From assembly GCF_018491765.1 (NCBI RefSeq), contig NZ_JABWCU010000002.1, positions 104,955-168,954 of the forward strand: a DNA stretch of 64,000 bases, given 5' to 3'. Made by a program: the position numbers and the translations under genes. The stretch's first letter is position 1. The number at the start of each line of letters is the position of its first letter. The DNA is from Novosphingobium profundi. GTDB taxonomy: Bacteria > Pseudomonadota > Alphaproteobacteria > Sphingomonadales > Sphingomonadaceae. A model generated the notes under the pieces. The model was given only the letters and a program-made list of their open reading frames with translations, searched no databases and was not told the origin of the DNA. Positions 18,802 to 27,488 of this stretch are shown here, piece after piece.

Positions 18802-19784
18802 GCGCGCGCCTCCATGCGTAGGGCCGCAGCCAGCGCGACCTCGCGGGCGCGGCGCTCTGCTGCGAGGGTACGGGCCAGACCTTCTTCCAGGCCGATTGCG
18901 GCGCGCCACCCCAGGCGCCGCCATGCGAGCCTGGGGTTCATCTGCAATTCGGAGGCGCGACGCGGCACGACCGACGCGGCGCGGCGGACGAAATCCGGCG
19001 GCAGACCGACCAGAATACGGATCATCTCGAGCACGTCTTCCATGCGCGGGGCATGCCCGGTGCCGATGTTGAGGACCGGACTGTCGGCAGGGATGACCTG
19101 TGCGATCCTGAGCAGACCCGCGACGGCATCCTCGACGTGCATCAGGTCGCGGCGGTCATCGGGATGGGCCAGGGTGACCGCTCGCCCCTCGAGCAGGGCA
19201 TGGATCGCCTCGGCCACGAGAAACGAAGGGGACTGGTCCGGCCCATAACACAGCGCCAGGCGCGCACTTATGACCGGGAACGGCAGGCTTGGGGCAAGCA
19301 CGCCGAGCGCGGCGGTGGTCGCCAGCATGCCCGCACCGTAGGCCGTTTCGGGTCGGGGAAGGGTCTCTTCGTGGGAAGCTGTGCCGGTCGGACCGTATTC
19401 GGCCAGTGTCGCGGCCCTGACCAGGACGCGTGGCGGGCGGTGCAATGCGGCGAGGGCTTCGACCAGGGTCAGCGTGGCCGAAAGGTTCGCCTGTGTCGCA
19501 CCGCACACGGCGGTGAAGAGCGAGGTGGCGCGCGGGCGCGTGTCCGCGGCAAGATGGTAGACGTGGCCGGGTGAAACCTGCGCAAGGCAGGCTTCGAGGG
19601 CCGTGGCATCGGCCAGATCGAGGCGATGCACCGTAATCTCCTGGAGAACCGGGAACAGTCGGTCGAGCCGGGTAGACGGGCGCACGATGACGTGGACCTG
19701 CTTTCCTTGGCGCACGAGCTGGTGCACCAGGTGCGCCCCGATGAACCCGGCCGCACCTGTCACGAGAGAGACACTGAAAGGCAC
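18798..19784 (-). CDS. NAD-epimerase/dehydratase-like protein lacking the catalytic lysine
   Basis: The 328-residue protein has the extended SDR fold with the NAD loop GAAGFIGAHL (10-19) and the region RAATLAEYG where other members have the catalytic serine. The catalytic YxxxK is Y149-GAG-M153: the lysine is methionine. It may bind NAD without normal dehydrogenase chemistry, use another residue, or be a structural or reductase-type variant. Its position between the C-methyltransferase and GT2 genes of the CDP-sugar operon suggests a role in finishing that sugar, for example as 4-ketoreductase or epimerase. Confidence 0.8.
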   Translation of the reverse strand: MPFSVSLVTGAAGFIGAHLVHQLVRQGKQVHVIVRPSTRLDRLFPVLQEITVHRLDLADATALEACLAQVSPGHVYHLAADTRPRATSLFTAVCGATQANLSATLTLVEALAALHRPPRVLVRAATLAEYGPTGTASHEETLPRPETAYGAGMLATTAALGVLAPSLPFPVISARLALCYGPDQSPSFLVAEAIHALLEGRAVTLAHPDDRRDLMHVEDAVAGLLRIAQVIPADSPVLNIGTGHAPRMEDVLEMIRILVGLPPDFVRRAASVVPRRASELQMNPRLAWRRLGWRAAIGLEEGLARTLAAERRAREVALAAALRMEARA

Positions 19785-19805
19785 ACGCTTCTCCCGCAGG
19801 CGACT

Positions 19806-21065
19806 TCAGATCAGTCGGGGGTATGGCAAGGGCACCAGGAACTTGCCGCCCCGGGCGCGGAACGCCGCCTGCTGTTCGAAGATCTCGTCGAAGAAGTTCC
19901 AGGCGAGGACGAACAGGACATCGGGCGCCTCCTCCTCGATCGCGCTGACAGGCTTGATCGGGATGCGCGTATTGGGGGAGTAGAGCCCCTGCTTGAGGGG
20001 GTTCTTGTCGACCAGGAAGGCAAGATACTTCGTTTCGATGCCGAAGTGCGTGATGAGGGTGTTGCCCCGGGCGGAGGCGCCGTATCCGGCGACCTTGAGA
20101 CCCTGCGCCTTCAACTCGTCGAGCATTGCGCGTGTCTGCCGGCCGATCTCGGTAACCCGCGAGGTAATGTCGTCATAGGTCTGGCGCTCCAGCATCCCGG
20201 CGCCGATTTCCTCGGCGAACATGGCCGCGACCCTGTCTCCGGGGACCCGCCCGCTTTCCCGGCGCGCCAGGAACACCCGCATGGAGCCACCGTGGATGTC
20301 GGGCAGCGAGAGCGCGTCGATCACTTGGAGGCCGAAGCTGTCGGCCAGCCTCGCGATCGAGAGCAGGCTGAATTCGGAGACGTGTTCGTGGTAGATGTTG
20401 TCGAATTCGGTGTGCTCGATGTACTCCTTGGCGCGCGGCACCTCGATCACGAAGGTTCCATCGGGGGCCAGAAGCACGTCGATCGCTTCCATGAAGCCGT
20501 GCAGGTCGCCGATGTGGTTGAAGGTGTTGGTGGTGACGATCACCTGCGCGGGGCCGCGCTCGTCCAGAACCTGGCGGGCGGTCTTTGGGGTGAAATAGGC
20601 GATGAAGGTCTCGACCCCGTTCTCGGCCGCGAGCGCGGCGATGTTCTCGGCCGGATCGAAGCCCAGCGTCGTGCACCCCAGCTTGTTGCAGGCGGCGAGC
20701 AGGAGGCCGTCGTTGCTGCCGATGTCCACGATCAGGCCCTCGCCCGCGAGGTCCGCGAGGACCTTGGCGAAGTCACCGAAGTGGGTGTGCATGCGTGCCG
20801 CGCCGGAGGGCACGTAAAGATAATGCCGGAAGAAGTCGGCGGGAATCTGGTCGGCGATCTCGATCAGCCCGCACTCCAGGCAGACTTGCGTGTTGAGCGC
20901 AAAGGCGGGCTGATCGCGGTCGAGTTCGTCCGGGCGGATCAGCATTTGTGCGGGGGCGTGATTGCCCAGCGGAAGGAAAAGATAGGGATCAGGTGCCTTG
21001 CACGCCCGACAGGATGTGAGCAGGGGGGCGGGGGCGAGCTTCTGTGCGGTATTGCTGTCAGGCAT
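19806..21065 (-). CDS. SAM-dependent sugar C-methyltransferase
   Basis: The 419-residue protein has the three-part layout of nucleotide-sugar C-methyltransferases (TylC3/NovU type). First is an N-terminal zinc site formed by Cys19, Cys22, Cys62 and Cys65. A class I SAM domain with VDIGSNDGLLL at 113-123 and NIYHEHVSEFSLLS in the catalytic region follows. The C-terminal Rossmann-like domain contains VAGYGASARGNTL. It would add a branch methyl to a 4-keto sugar, at C3 in characterised relatives. Start ATG 21065 overlaps the upstream stop by 8 bases. Confidence 0.88.
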   Translation of the reverse strand: MPDSNTAQKLAPAPLLTSCRACKAPDPYLFLPLGNHAPAQMLIRPDELDRDQPAFALNTQVCLECGLIEIADQIPADFFRHYLYVPSGAARMHTHFGDFAKVLADLAGEGLIVDIGSNDGLLLAACNKLGCTTLGFDPAENIAALAAENGVETFIAYFTPKTARQVLDERGPAQVIVTTNTFNHIGDLHGFMEAIDVLLAPDGTFVIEVPRAKEYIEHTEFDNIYHEHVSEFSLLSIARLADSFGLQVIDALSLPDIHGGSMRVFLARRESGRVPGDRVAAMFAEEIGAGMLERQTYDDITSRVTEIGRQTRAMLDELKAQGLKVAGYGASARGNTLITHFGIETKYLAFLVDKNPLKQGLYSPNTRIPIKPVSAIEEEAPDVLFVLAWNFFDEIFEQQAAFRARGGKFLVPLPYPRLI

Positions 21066-22278
21066 TGGATACCTCCCGGTCGTGCAGGTTGGCGAGGGAA
21101 CGGCTGAATTCCTCGAACCGTTCGTGCATGTAGTCGAGATGCGCCTCCTCGAGGCCGTGGTGGCAGGCCAGGAGAATGCCTCCGCGCATGACATCGTCGG
21201 CGATGGGGTAACCGGCCGGATCGCGACGGACATTGACCGACGCCATGGCGGGCTGGCGCAGGATGTTGCCGGTGAAGACCGGGCGGGTCTGGATGTCGCA
21301 CCTTTCCAGCCAGGTTTGCAACTGGCGCCGGGTGAAGGGCGCGTCGGCGCGGATGGTAAGCGGGAAGGCGAGCCAGCCAGTGCGCGAGCCGGGCATTTGG
21401 CGCGGCAGTTCGAACCATTCCTCGTAGGCCTTGAAGAAGGCGTACTGGCGTTCGAAATTGTGCTCGCGCGCGGCGATGTTGCGCTCCAGCTTGCCGAGCT
21501 GGACCAACCCGAAGGCCGCGCCGATTTCGGAAGGCTCGACATTGAAGCCCAGCTCTTCGAACACGAACTTGGCGTCATAGCTGAAGCCGTCGAGTTCAAC
21601 GTTGAAGCGCGTGTCGATGCTTTCGGAATCGACGTAGAGCGAACTCGTGCGGCCCCATGAGCGCAGCAGCAGCGCGCGCCGGGCGAGGTCCGGGTCCGAA
21701 ACGCACAGCATCCCCCCATTGCCGGCGGCATTGATGACGTGGCTGCCGTAGAAGCTGGTCGTCGAGATGTGCGAGCGGGTCCCGGTGCTGCGTCCGCGCA
21801 GCGTGGCCCCGAGCGTGTCGGCGCTGTCCTCGATGACGGTGAGGCCATGTCTATCGGCGATTTCGCGGATGCGGTCCCAGTCGGGCAGGTTGCCGATGAG
21901 CGAGGGGATCATCATGGCCTTCGTGCGCGGCGTGATCATCGCCTCGATCCGCTCGACGTCGATGTTGTAGGTTCCCGCTGCGGCATCGACGAAGCTGGGA
22001 ACCAGGCCAGCGCGCACGATCGGGGCAACCGTGGTTGCGAAAGTCAGGACCGGAGTAATGACTTCGCTTTCCGCCGGAAGGTCGAGCAGCTCGATCGCCA
22101 GATAGTTCGCCGAGGATCCGGAATTGACCATGATCCCGTGTTCCTTGGCGAAGAGTTTCGAAACGCGCTCCTGCATCTCGCGCACCTTGGGCCCCATCTG
22201 GGTCGAGGTGCGCAGGACGTCGAGCACGGCGGCGATTTCCTCCTCGCCGTGGACGGTCTGGCCATAGTTTACGCGCAT
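21058..22278 (-). CDS. ColD-like PLP/PMP sugar 3-dehydratase (Lys-to-His DegT-fold enzyme)
   Basis: The 406-residue DegT/DnrJ/EryC1-fold protein has histidine where the PLP lysine should be (SFYGSHVINAAGNGG, near residue 180), the signature of sugar 3-dehydratases such as ColD and RfbH/E1. Those enzymes remove the C3 hydroxyl of a 4-keto-6-deoxy sugar. The [2Fe-2S] cysteine cluster typical of RfbH is absent after the RSWGR segment, and RPVFTGNILRQPA matches the ColD type, which uses glutamate and PMP without Fe-S. That it sits with CDP-glucose genes rather than GDP-mannose genes is unusual. Its start overlaps the end of rfbG by 10 bases. Confidence 0.87.
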   Translation of the reverse strand: MRVNYGQTVHGEEEIAAVLDVLRTSTQMGPKVREMQERVSKLFAKEHGIMVNSGSSANYLAIELLDLPAESEVITPVLTFATTVAPIVRAGLVPSFVDAAAGTYNIDVERIEAMITPRTKAMMIPSLIGNLPDWDRIREIADRHGLTVIEDSADTLGATLRGRSTGTRSHISTTSFYGSHVINAAGNGGMLCVSDPDLARRALLLRSWGRTSSLYVDSESIDTRFNVELDGFSYDAKFVFEELGFNVEPSEIGAAFGLVQLGKLERNIAAREHNFERQYAFFKAYEEWFELPRQMPGSRTGWLAFPLTIRADAPFTRRQLQTWLERCDIQTRPVFTGNILRQPAMASVNVRRDPAGYPIADDVMRGGILLACHHGLEEAHLDYMHERFEEFSRSLANLHDREVSNA

Positions 22279-23423
22279 GCTGCTGCAGCCCTTTCGATCG
22301 ATGTTGGAATCGGGAGGAGGGACCTCTGATGATTTGCGTAGCGGGCGATCTGGGCGAGGCTGAAGGCGCGCATGTCCGTGTCTTCGCGACAGGCCTCGCG
22401 GTACCAGGCGACGCTCAGGCGCACCGCATCGGCGGTGGTGAGGCGCGGCGCCCAGCCGAGCACGGCGCGCGCCTTGCTGCTGTCCAGCGTGAGGTGGCCC
22501 GCCTCGTGCGGGTCCTGCGCACGCTTGCCGAACGTGATGAGGGGAGCGCCTTCGCCCCAGGTCGCGACGACCCGGCGGGCCAGGGTTTCCACATCGATGA
22601 AGTCTTCGGCGCTGGGGCCGAAGTTCCAGGCCTGGGCAAAGCGGTGGCCGCCTTCGTCCATGAGACGCGCGCCGAGCAGCAGATAGCCCGCAAGGGGTTC
22701 GAGTACATGCTGCCAGGGGCGTATGCTGGCGGGATTGCGGATCGTGACCGGGCGGGCGGCCAGCGTCGCGCGCACGATGTCCGGGAGCAGCCGGTCGCGC
22801 GAGACGTCGCCACCGCCGATGACGTTGCCTGCGCGTGCGGTAGCGATCTGGCATCCGCTTGGCGCGCTGAAATAGGAGCGGCGAAAGGCCTGCGCGACCA
22901 GTTCGGTGCAGCCCTTCGAGGCGCTGTAGGGATCCGCTCCGCCCAGCGCGTCCGTCTCGCGATAGGGCCAGTGCCATTCGCGGTTGTCATAGCACTTGTC
23001 GCTGGTCACCACGACCACCGCGCGCGCACTGGCCATGCGTCGGACCGCGTCGAGGACGATCGCGGTCCCGGTGACGTTGGTGGCGAACGTTTCCACCGGC
23101 ACTTCGTAGGACGGGCGGACCAGCGCCTGCGCGGCGAGATGGAAGACGATCTCGGGAGCGATGCCCGAGCAGCCCTTCGCGAAGGCGCTTTCGCTGCGGA
23201 TGTCGGCAAACCGGCTATCGATCAGCTCGGCAAGGTCCACGCAGGTGCCGAAATCGGGGCCTCTCGCATCCGTCGGGAGGGCGATCCCGGTGACCTCGGC
23301 GCCCAGTGCCCGCAGCCAGAGGCACAGCCAGGCGCCTTTGAAACCGGTATGCCCGGTGACCAGCACCCGTTTGCCGCGGTACGCATCGGCAAGCGCCTGT
23401 CCCAGGGTGGGGGACTCAGACAT
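22269..23423 (-). CDS. rfbG: CDP-glucose 4,6-dehydratase
   Basis: The 384-residue SDR enzyme converts CDP-glucose to CDP-4-keto-6-deoxyglucose. Seen: the NAD loop GHTGFKGAWL (24-33), typical of the RfbG subfamily, VVVTSDKCYDN with the catalytic Thr-Asp-Lys, YSASKG with the catalytic Tyr and Lys, and ARAGNVIGGGDVSRDRL. It overlaps rfbF upstream by 8 bases and the ColD-like gene downstream by 10 bases. Together these give the common intermediate for 3,6-dideoxy and branched CDP-sugars. Confidence 0.95.
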   Translation of the reverse strand: MSESPTLGQALADAYRGKRVLVTGHTGFKGAWLCLWLRALGAEVTGIALPTDARGPDFGTCVDLAELIDSRFADIRSESAFAKGCSGIAPEIVFHLAAQALVRPSYEVPVETFATNVTGTAIVLDAVRRMASARAVVVVTSDKCYDNREWHWPYRETDALGGADPYSASKGCTELVAQAFRRSYFSAPSGCQIATARAGNVIGGGDVSRDRLLPDIVRATLAARPVTIRNPASIRPWQHVLEPLAGYLLLGARLMDEGGHRFAQAWNFGPSAEDFIDVETLARRVVATWGEGAPLITFGKRAQDPHEAGHLTLDSSKARAVLGWAPRLTTADAVRLSVAWYREACREDTDMRAFSLAQIARYANHQRSLLPIPTSIERAAAACA

Positions 23424-24237
23424 TGAGGAGCTTCGTTGCCACGTCCGAGGTCAGCACCGCCTGGCCGTTGACGAAGTCCATCCAGGGCGGAATCGTGCGC
23501 GCGGCCAGCGCCTCGAGCGTGTCGCGGTCGCGCACGGTGTCCATGGGATGCCAGAAGCCCTTGTGCTGGTAGGCCATGAGTTCGCCATCGTGGGCGAGCC
23601 GGGTGAGCGGCGCCTGTTCGAGGGGTTCCTCGTCGCCCAGCAGGTAGTCGAGCACGCCTGGTTCGAACACGAAGAAGCCGCCATTGATCCAGGTTTCGTA
23701 CTTGCGCACCTTTTCGGTGAATTCGATGACCTGCCCGTCCTCGATCTCGAGATTGCCGAAGCGGGCCGGCGGGCGCACCGCGGTCACGGTCGCGAGCCGG
23801 CCGTGCGAGCGGTGGAAGGAGAGGAGTGCCTCGATGTCGATGTTGCCCACGCCATCGGAGTAGGTGACCATGAAGGGTTCGTCGTCGAGCCAGGACCTCA
23901 GGCGACGCAGGCGTCCCCCGGTCATGGTGGAAAGGCCGGTGTCGACAACCGAGACCCGCCAGTCGATCTTGGTGGTGGGGCGCAGTGCCATCTCGCCGTT
24001 GCCGATACCGACCGTGAAGTCGTTCGACATGAGGTGGAGATCCTGGAAGAAGCTCTTGATTGCCAAGGCCTTGTAGCCACACGCGACGATGAAGTCGTTG
24101 TGCCCCCAGTGGTCGTAGATATCCATGACGTGGAGCATGATCGGCCGCCCGGCGACTTCGACCATCGGCTTGGGAACGCGGACGGTTTCTTCGGCCAGAC
24201 GGGAGCCCAGGCCCCCTGCGAGCAACACGACTTTCAT
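23416..24237 (-). CDS. rfbF: Glucose-1-phosphate cytidylyltransferase
   Basis: The 273-residue nucleotidyltransferase makes CDP-glucose from CTP and glucose 1-phosphate, the first step of the operon's sugar pathway. The N-terminal LAGGLGSRLAEETVRVPKPM segment is the nucleotide-binding signature with the catalytic lysine, and YSDGVGNIDI and ETWINGGFFVF are characteristic of RfbF. It is probably the first enzyme gene after the GT39 gene, with a 145-base gap that could hold an internal promoter. Confidence 0.95.
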   Translation of the reverse strand: MKVVLLAGGLGSRLAEETVRVPKPMVEVAGRPIMLHVMDIYDHWGHNDFIVACGYKALAIKSFFQDLHLMSNDFTVGIGNGEMALRPTTKIDWRVSVVDTGLSTMTGGRLRRLRSWLDDEPFMVTYSDGVGNIDIEALLSFHRSHGRLATVTAVRPPARFGNLEIEDGQVIEFTEKVRKYETWINGGFFVFEPGVLDYLLGDEEPLEQAPLTRLAHDGELMAYQHKGFWHPMDTVRDRDTLEALAARTIPPWMDFVNGQAVLTSDVATKLLNV

Positions 24238-24382
24238 CTTCCAAAACTCCGATCAAGGTGCGGGGGAAGCGCTCCGGAAGGCCTCGCTTCGGGAATGGGA
24301 GAAGACTAAGGCCTGCGCCGGATGCGGAGAAATGGGCATCGGGGGTAGGCGGGTTTAGCCAGGGGGGCTACCAAACGGTTAG

Positions 24383-26038
24383 TCATTGCCCCGGTCGGAG
24401 CATTCGCGCGTCCGCGTGCGGGCGTCGGAAGAGTTCGATGCGCGCGCGCTTGCGAATGCGCTCGAACCTTTCGTAGCCGTGCGATAGGGCATAGGCCTTG
24501 AGCGGCTCTTCCAGGCTTTCCTCACCGCTGATGAGAATGGCGGGCGGCGGTGCGGCGTCGAGATAGCCGACCAGCTCGGCCGGTGACGTCGTGGTGTAGA
24601 CGTCCCGGTCCGCCGGAGGAATGAAGGGGGCGACGCGGTACACGAACTGTCCGGCGGCGAATTCGGGGGGAACCGCGAGGTTCCCGGCCAGCGCGAGGGC
24701 GGGGGTCAATGTCGCCACGCGCTCGCCCCCGCGGAGGCCCGCTTCGCGCGTCAGTGCGCGCATGTCGCGATAGAGGCTGATGGTCTCCCACTGGTGCGGC
24801 CGCGCGAGCTGGACGAGCCCCGGCAGGATGCGCGAGGCGGAACCTGCCAGGGCGAGCAGGGCCATGGCGGCGAGAACCGCGTGGGCGCCCGGCAGGTCGG
24901 GCGTTGCGCTGCGGGCGCGCAGCAGGATCACGGTCAGGATCAGGAACGGGATCGGGGGCGCGAAATACTGCGGAAAGGAGGGCGAGGGCACGAAGGAGAC
25001 TACACACCCCATCGCGGCGATCGCGATTGACAGGACGATCGGCCAGGCCCTGACGAGATTCAGGCTTTCGCGGGCATTCGAGCGCATGGCCGGAAGTAGC
25101 GCCAGCGTGGCCAGCCCGAGCAGGCTGAGCAAGGTGGTGCCCGCCCCCCAAATGCTTTCGGCCAACAGGAACTTGGCCGCGGTCGTTGCGACCTTGGGTT
25201 CGCTCGAAGCGGCCCAGAAGGCGGGCTGCAACTGGGTGAAGTAGCGAAGGGTATGGGCAAAGAAGCTTCGGCTATCGAAAACGACGTACCACAAGACAGG
25301 GAGCCCGGCCAGGAGGCCCCCTGCGGCCAGGGGCAGCGTGCCGAGCAGCAGGCGCGCGGTGATCGTGCGCGCGGACGGGGCCAGAAGCGTTGCCAGCGCA
25401 AAGAGCGGGGCGAGGAAAATGTAGTTCGCCTTGAGTCCGATCGCGCAGGAGACGAGTACGCCGGCCAGAAAGCACGGCAGAGCGGACGGGCGCGGCGATC
25501 CGAGCCCGCAGACAAGCGCGTGGAAGGCGAAAAGCGCGGGCGCGATCGGCAGGAGGTTGTTGGTCGCCAGCATTCCGGTCGGCCCCAGCAGCAGGACATT
25601 GCCCATGAACAGGCTGGCGGCCGTGAAGAAGGCGAGGAAGCCGGCCTCGGTGCGCCGGGCGATCAGCCAGAACGCCGCGAGGGCGGCGATCCAGCCGCCC
25701 AGCACGAGAAGGCGCGCGACCAGGAGAAAGTGTTGGCTTCCCAGCAGCTCGAAAAGACCGCCCAGCAGCCAGGGTAGGAAGGGAAGGTGGTTGTAGCCCA
25801 GGTCTCGGTAGATATCCTGGGTTTGGCCGAGGCGAGCGACGGTGATGAACAGGTTCTCGTCGCGGTTGAGGGGAAACGACATGAGCCGTCCCGCAAGGCC
25901 CGCGAGCATCACGCCCAGCACCGCGAGGCCCGCCAGCTCGGGCCCGGTCAGGGCCTTGTAGCGCGGCCGCACGTAAGTCGCGTATTCGTGATGGGGACGC
26001 AGCTCGAACGTGTCCTCGGCGAATTCGATCCGTTGCAT
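24383..26038 (-). CDS. GT39/ArnT-like membrane glycosyltransferase
   Basis: The 551-residue protein has about 11-12 membrane segments and a C-terminal soluble tail. The first periplasmic loop holds RDENLF, an acidic pair of the kind found in PMT/ArnT enzymes, after LMSFPLN. Such enzymes transfer sugars from polyprenyl phosphate to a target on the periplasmic face. ATG 26038 (MQRIEFAEDT) is chosen; the upstream extension is not protein-like. It is the promoter-proximal gene of the minus-strand operon and divergent from the GT4 gene. Its donor might be a lipid-linked sugar made by the GT2 gene downstream. Confidence 0.82.
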   Translation of the reverse strand: MQRIEFAEDTFELRPHHEYATYVRPRYKALTGPELAGLAVLGVMLAGLAGRLMSFPLNRDENLFITVARLGQTQDIYRDLGYNHLPFLPWLLGGLFELLGSQHFLLVARLLVLGGWIAALAAFWLIARRTEAGFLAFFTAASLFMGNVLLLGPTGMLATNNLLPIAPALFAFHALVCGLGSPRPSALPCFLAGVLVSCAIGLKANYIFLAPLFALATLLAPSARTITARLLLGTLPLAAGGLLAGLPVLWYVVFDSRSFFAHTLRYFTQLQPAFWAASSEPKVATTAAKFLLAESIWGAGTTLLSLLGLATLALLPAMRSNARESLNLVRAWPIVLSIAIAAMGCVVSFVPSPSFPQYFAPPIPFLILTVILLRARSATPDLPGAHAVLAAMALLALAGSASRILPGLVQLARPHQWETISLYRDMRALTREAGLRGGERVATLTPALALAGNLAVPPEFAAGQFVYRVAPFIPPADRDVYTTTSPAELVGYLDAAPPPAILISGEESLEEPLKAYALSHGYERFERIRKRARIELFRRPHADARMLRPGQ

Positions 26039-26309
26039 CGCGGCTCTCTGATCGGGGTGGTGAACCGCGCAAGCTTGACGGAAGCCACCGTATCGAGGCG
26101 AGCGCGATTCGGGCGTACCCATTCCGGGTAGCGCCTCGCGCCGGGCGAGTGCGCGGATACCTTCGGAACGGTGAAGGCGGACCCGCCGTCTCATCCCCGG
26201 CATGCGGCGGGGACAAAAGGGGTAGACCGTATGCCCAGACTGGAAGCGGCCACGATCTGGTAGGCTCGGGTCCGAGCGGCAGACCTGCCGAACGGAGCGG
26301 AACAGCGGA

Positions 26310-27488
26310 TTGTGCAGCGTGCCTTCTAGCCAGCCTCATCCTCGACACATCGTGATCGTCACCGCGGGGCTAGGCGCCGGCGGAGCCGAGCAGGTGATCG
26401 CGCAACTGGCGCACCACCTCATCGAGTCCGGGCACGAAGTGGACGTGGTCGCCTTCGATATGCAGGAGGAGCGCGTCTACCACGCGTTGCCGGTCGCCTG
26501 TAGGGTCTTCCGGCTGGGTGGGCGGAGCGGATTGACGGGCATCGCGGGCCGGGTGATGGCCTTGCGCGGCCTCGTCGCCCGGCGCCGACCCGATGTCGTT
26601 CTGTCGTTCCTCACCAAGATCAACCTGATTGCCGCGCTTGCGGTCCAGGGCCTCGACATCCGGCTCATCTGCGCCGAGCGCAACAACCCGGAGAGGCAAC
26701 AGTTGCACCCCCTCTGGAACCGGGCCCTGAGCGTGTTCTACCGTCGCGCGGATACCATCATCTGCCAGACCGAGGGGGTGCGCCGATGCTTCGGCCCGTC
26801 CCTTCACGATCGCCTTGTCACCATCCCCAATCCCGTGCCGGGACCCGACGTCGCGCGCTCCATACAGCCGACCCGGACGGTCTGCGCGGTGGGGCGGCTG
26901 ACCTACCAGAAGGGGTTCGATCGACTGATCGACGCGTTCGCGCAGCTCGCACCCGCGCATCCCGAATGGCGCCTGGCCATCTGGGGAGAGGGGCCTGACC
27001 GTGCCACGCTGGAAGCCCGTATCCACGAGAAGGGTATGCACGATCGCATCAGGCTTCGCGGCGTGAGCGAGCGCCCCCGCACATGGGTGCACGAGGCGGA
27101 AGTCTTTGCGCTCAGCTCGCGCTACGAGGGTTTTCCCAATGCCCTGGCCGAAGCGATGTCGGTAGGCCTGGCCGTGGTCGCGACGCAATGCGATTTTGGG
27201 CCGGAGGATCTGATCCGCGATGGACAGACCGGTCTGCTGGTCGGCGAAGAAAGTCCGGCGGCGCTGGCGGCCGCTCTGGAGAGACTGCTGTCCGATGCGG
27301 ATCTGCGCCGCAGTCTCGGGGAGGCTGCCGCGCGGTCGATGTTGCGCTTTCGGCCTGCCTACGTGCTGCGTCGCTGGGACGAGGTTCTCGAGCATCCACC
27401 CGGACATGGGCTGGCCGGGAGCACGCGCCGGGGGAAGTCGGAACAGGTGCGGGCCGGTCTCGCGCGGACCTTGGTCGGGGGGGAATGA
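26310..27488 (+). CDS. Glycosyltransferase family 4
   Basis: The 392-residue GT-B enzyme has an N-terminal acceptor domain (VTAGLGAGGAEQVIAQLAHH) and a C-terminal donor domain with VGRLTYQKGFDRLI and the family signature SSRYEGFPNALAEAMSVGLA. It resembles GalNAc-type transferases such as PglH or PglJ. The start is uncertain: TTG 26310 has GGAG 12 bases upstream, and GTG 26319 is the alternative. Its stop overlaps the ATP-grasp gene (ATGA), so the trio at 26.3-29.2 kb is one operon. Confidence 0.87.
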   Translation: MCSVPSSQPHPRHIVIVTAGLGAGGAEQVIAQLAHHLIESGHEVDVVAFDMQEERVYHALPVACRVFRLGGRSGLTGIAGRVMALRGLVARRRPDVVLSFLTKINLIAALAVQGLDIRLICAERNNPERQQLHPLWNRALSVFYRRADTIICQTEGVRRCFGPSLHDRLVTIPNPVPGPDVARSIQPTRTVCAVGRLTYQKGFDRLIDAFAQLAPAHPEWRLAIWGEGPDRATLEARIHEKGMHDRIRLRGVSERPRTWVHEAEVFALSSRYEGFPNALAEAMSVGLAVVATQCDFGPEDLIRDGQTGLLVGEESPAALAAALERLLSDADLRRSLGEAAARSMLRFRPAYVLRRWDEVLEHPPGHGLAGSTRRGKSEQVRAGLARTLVGGE

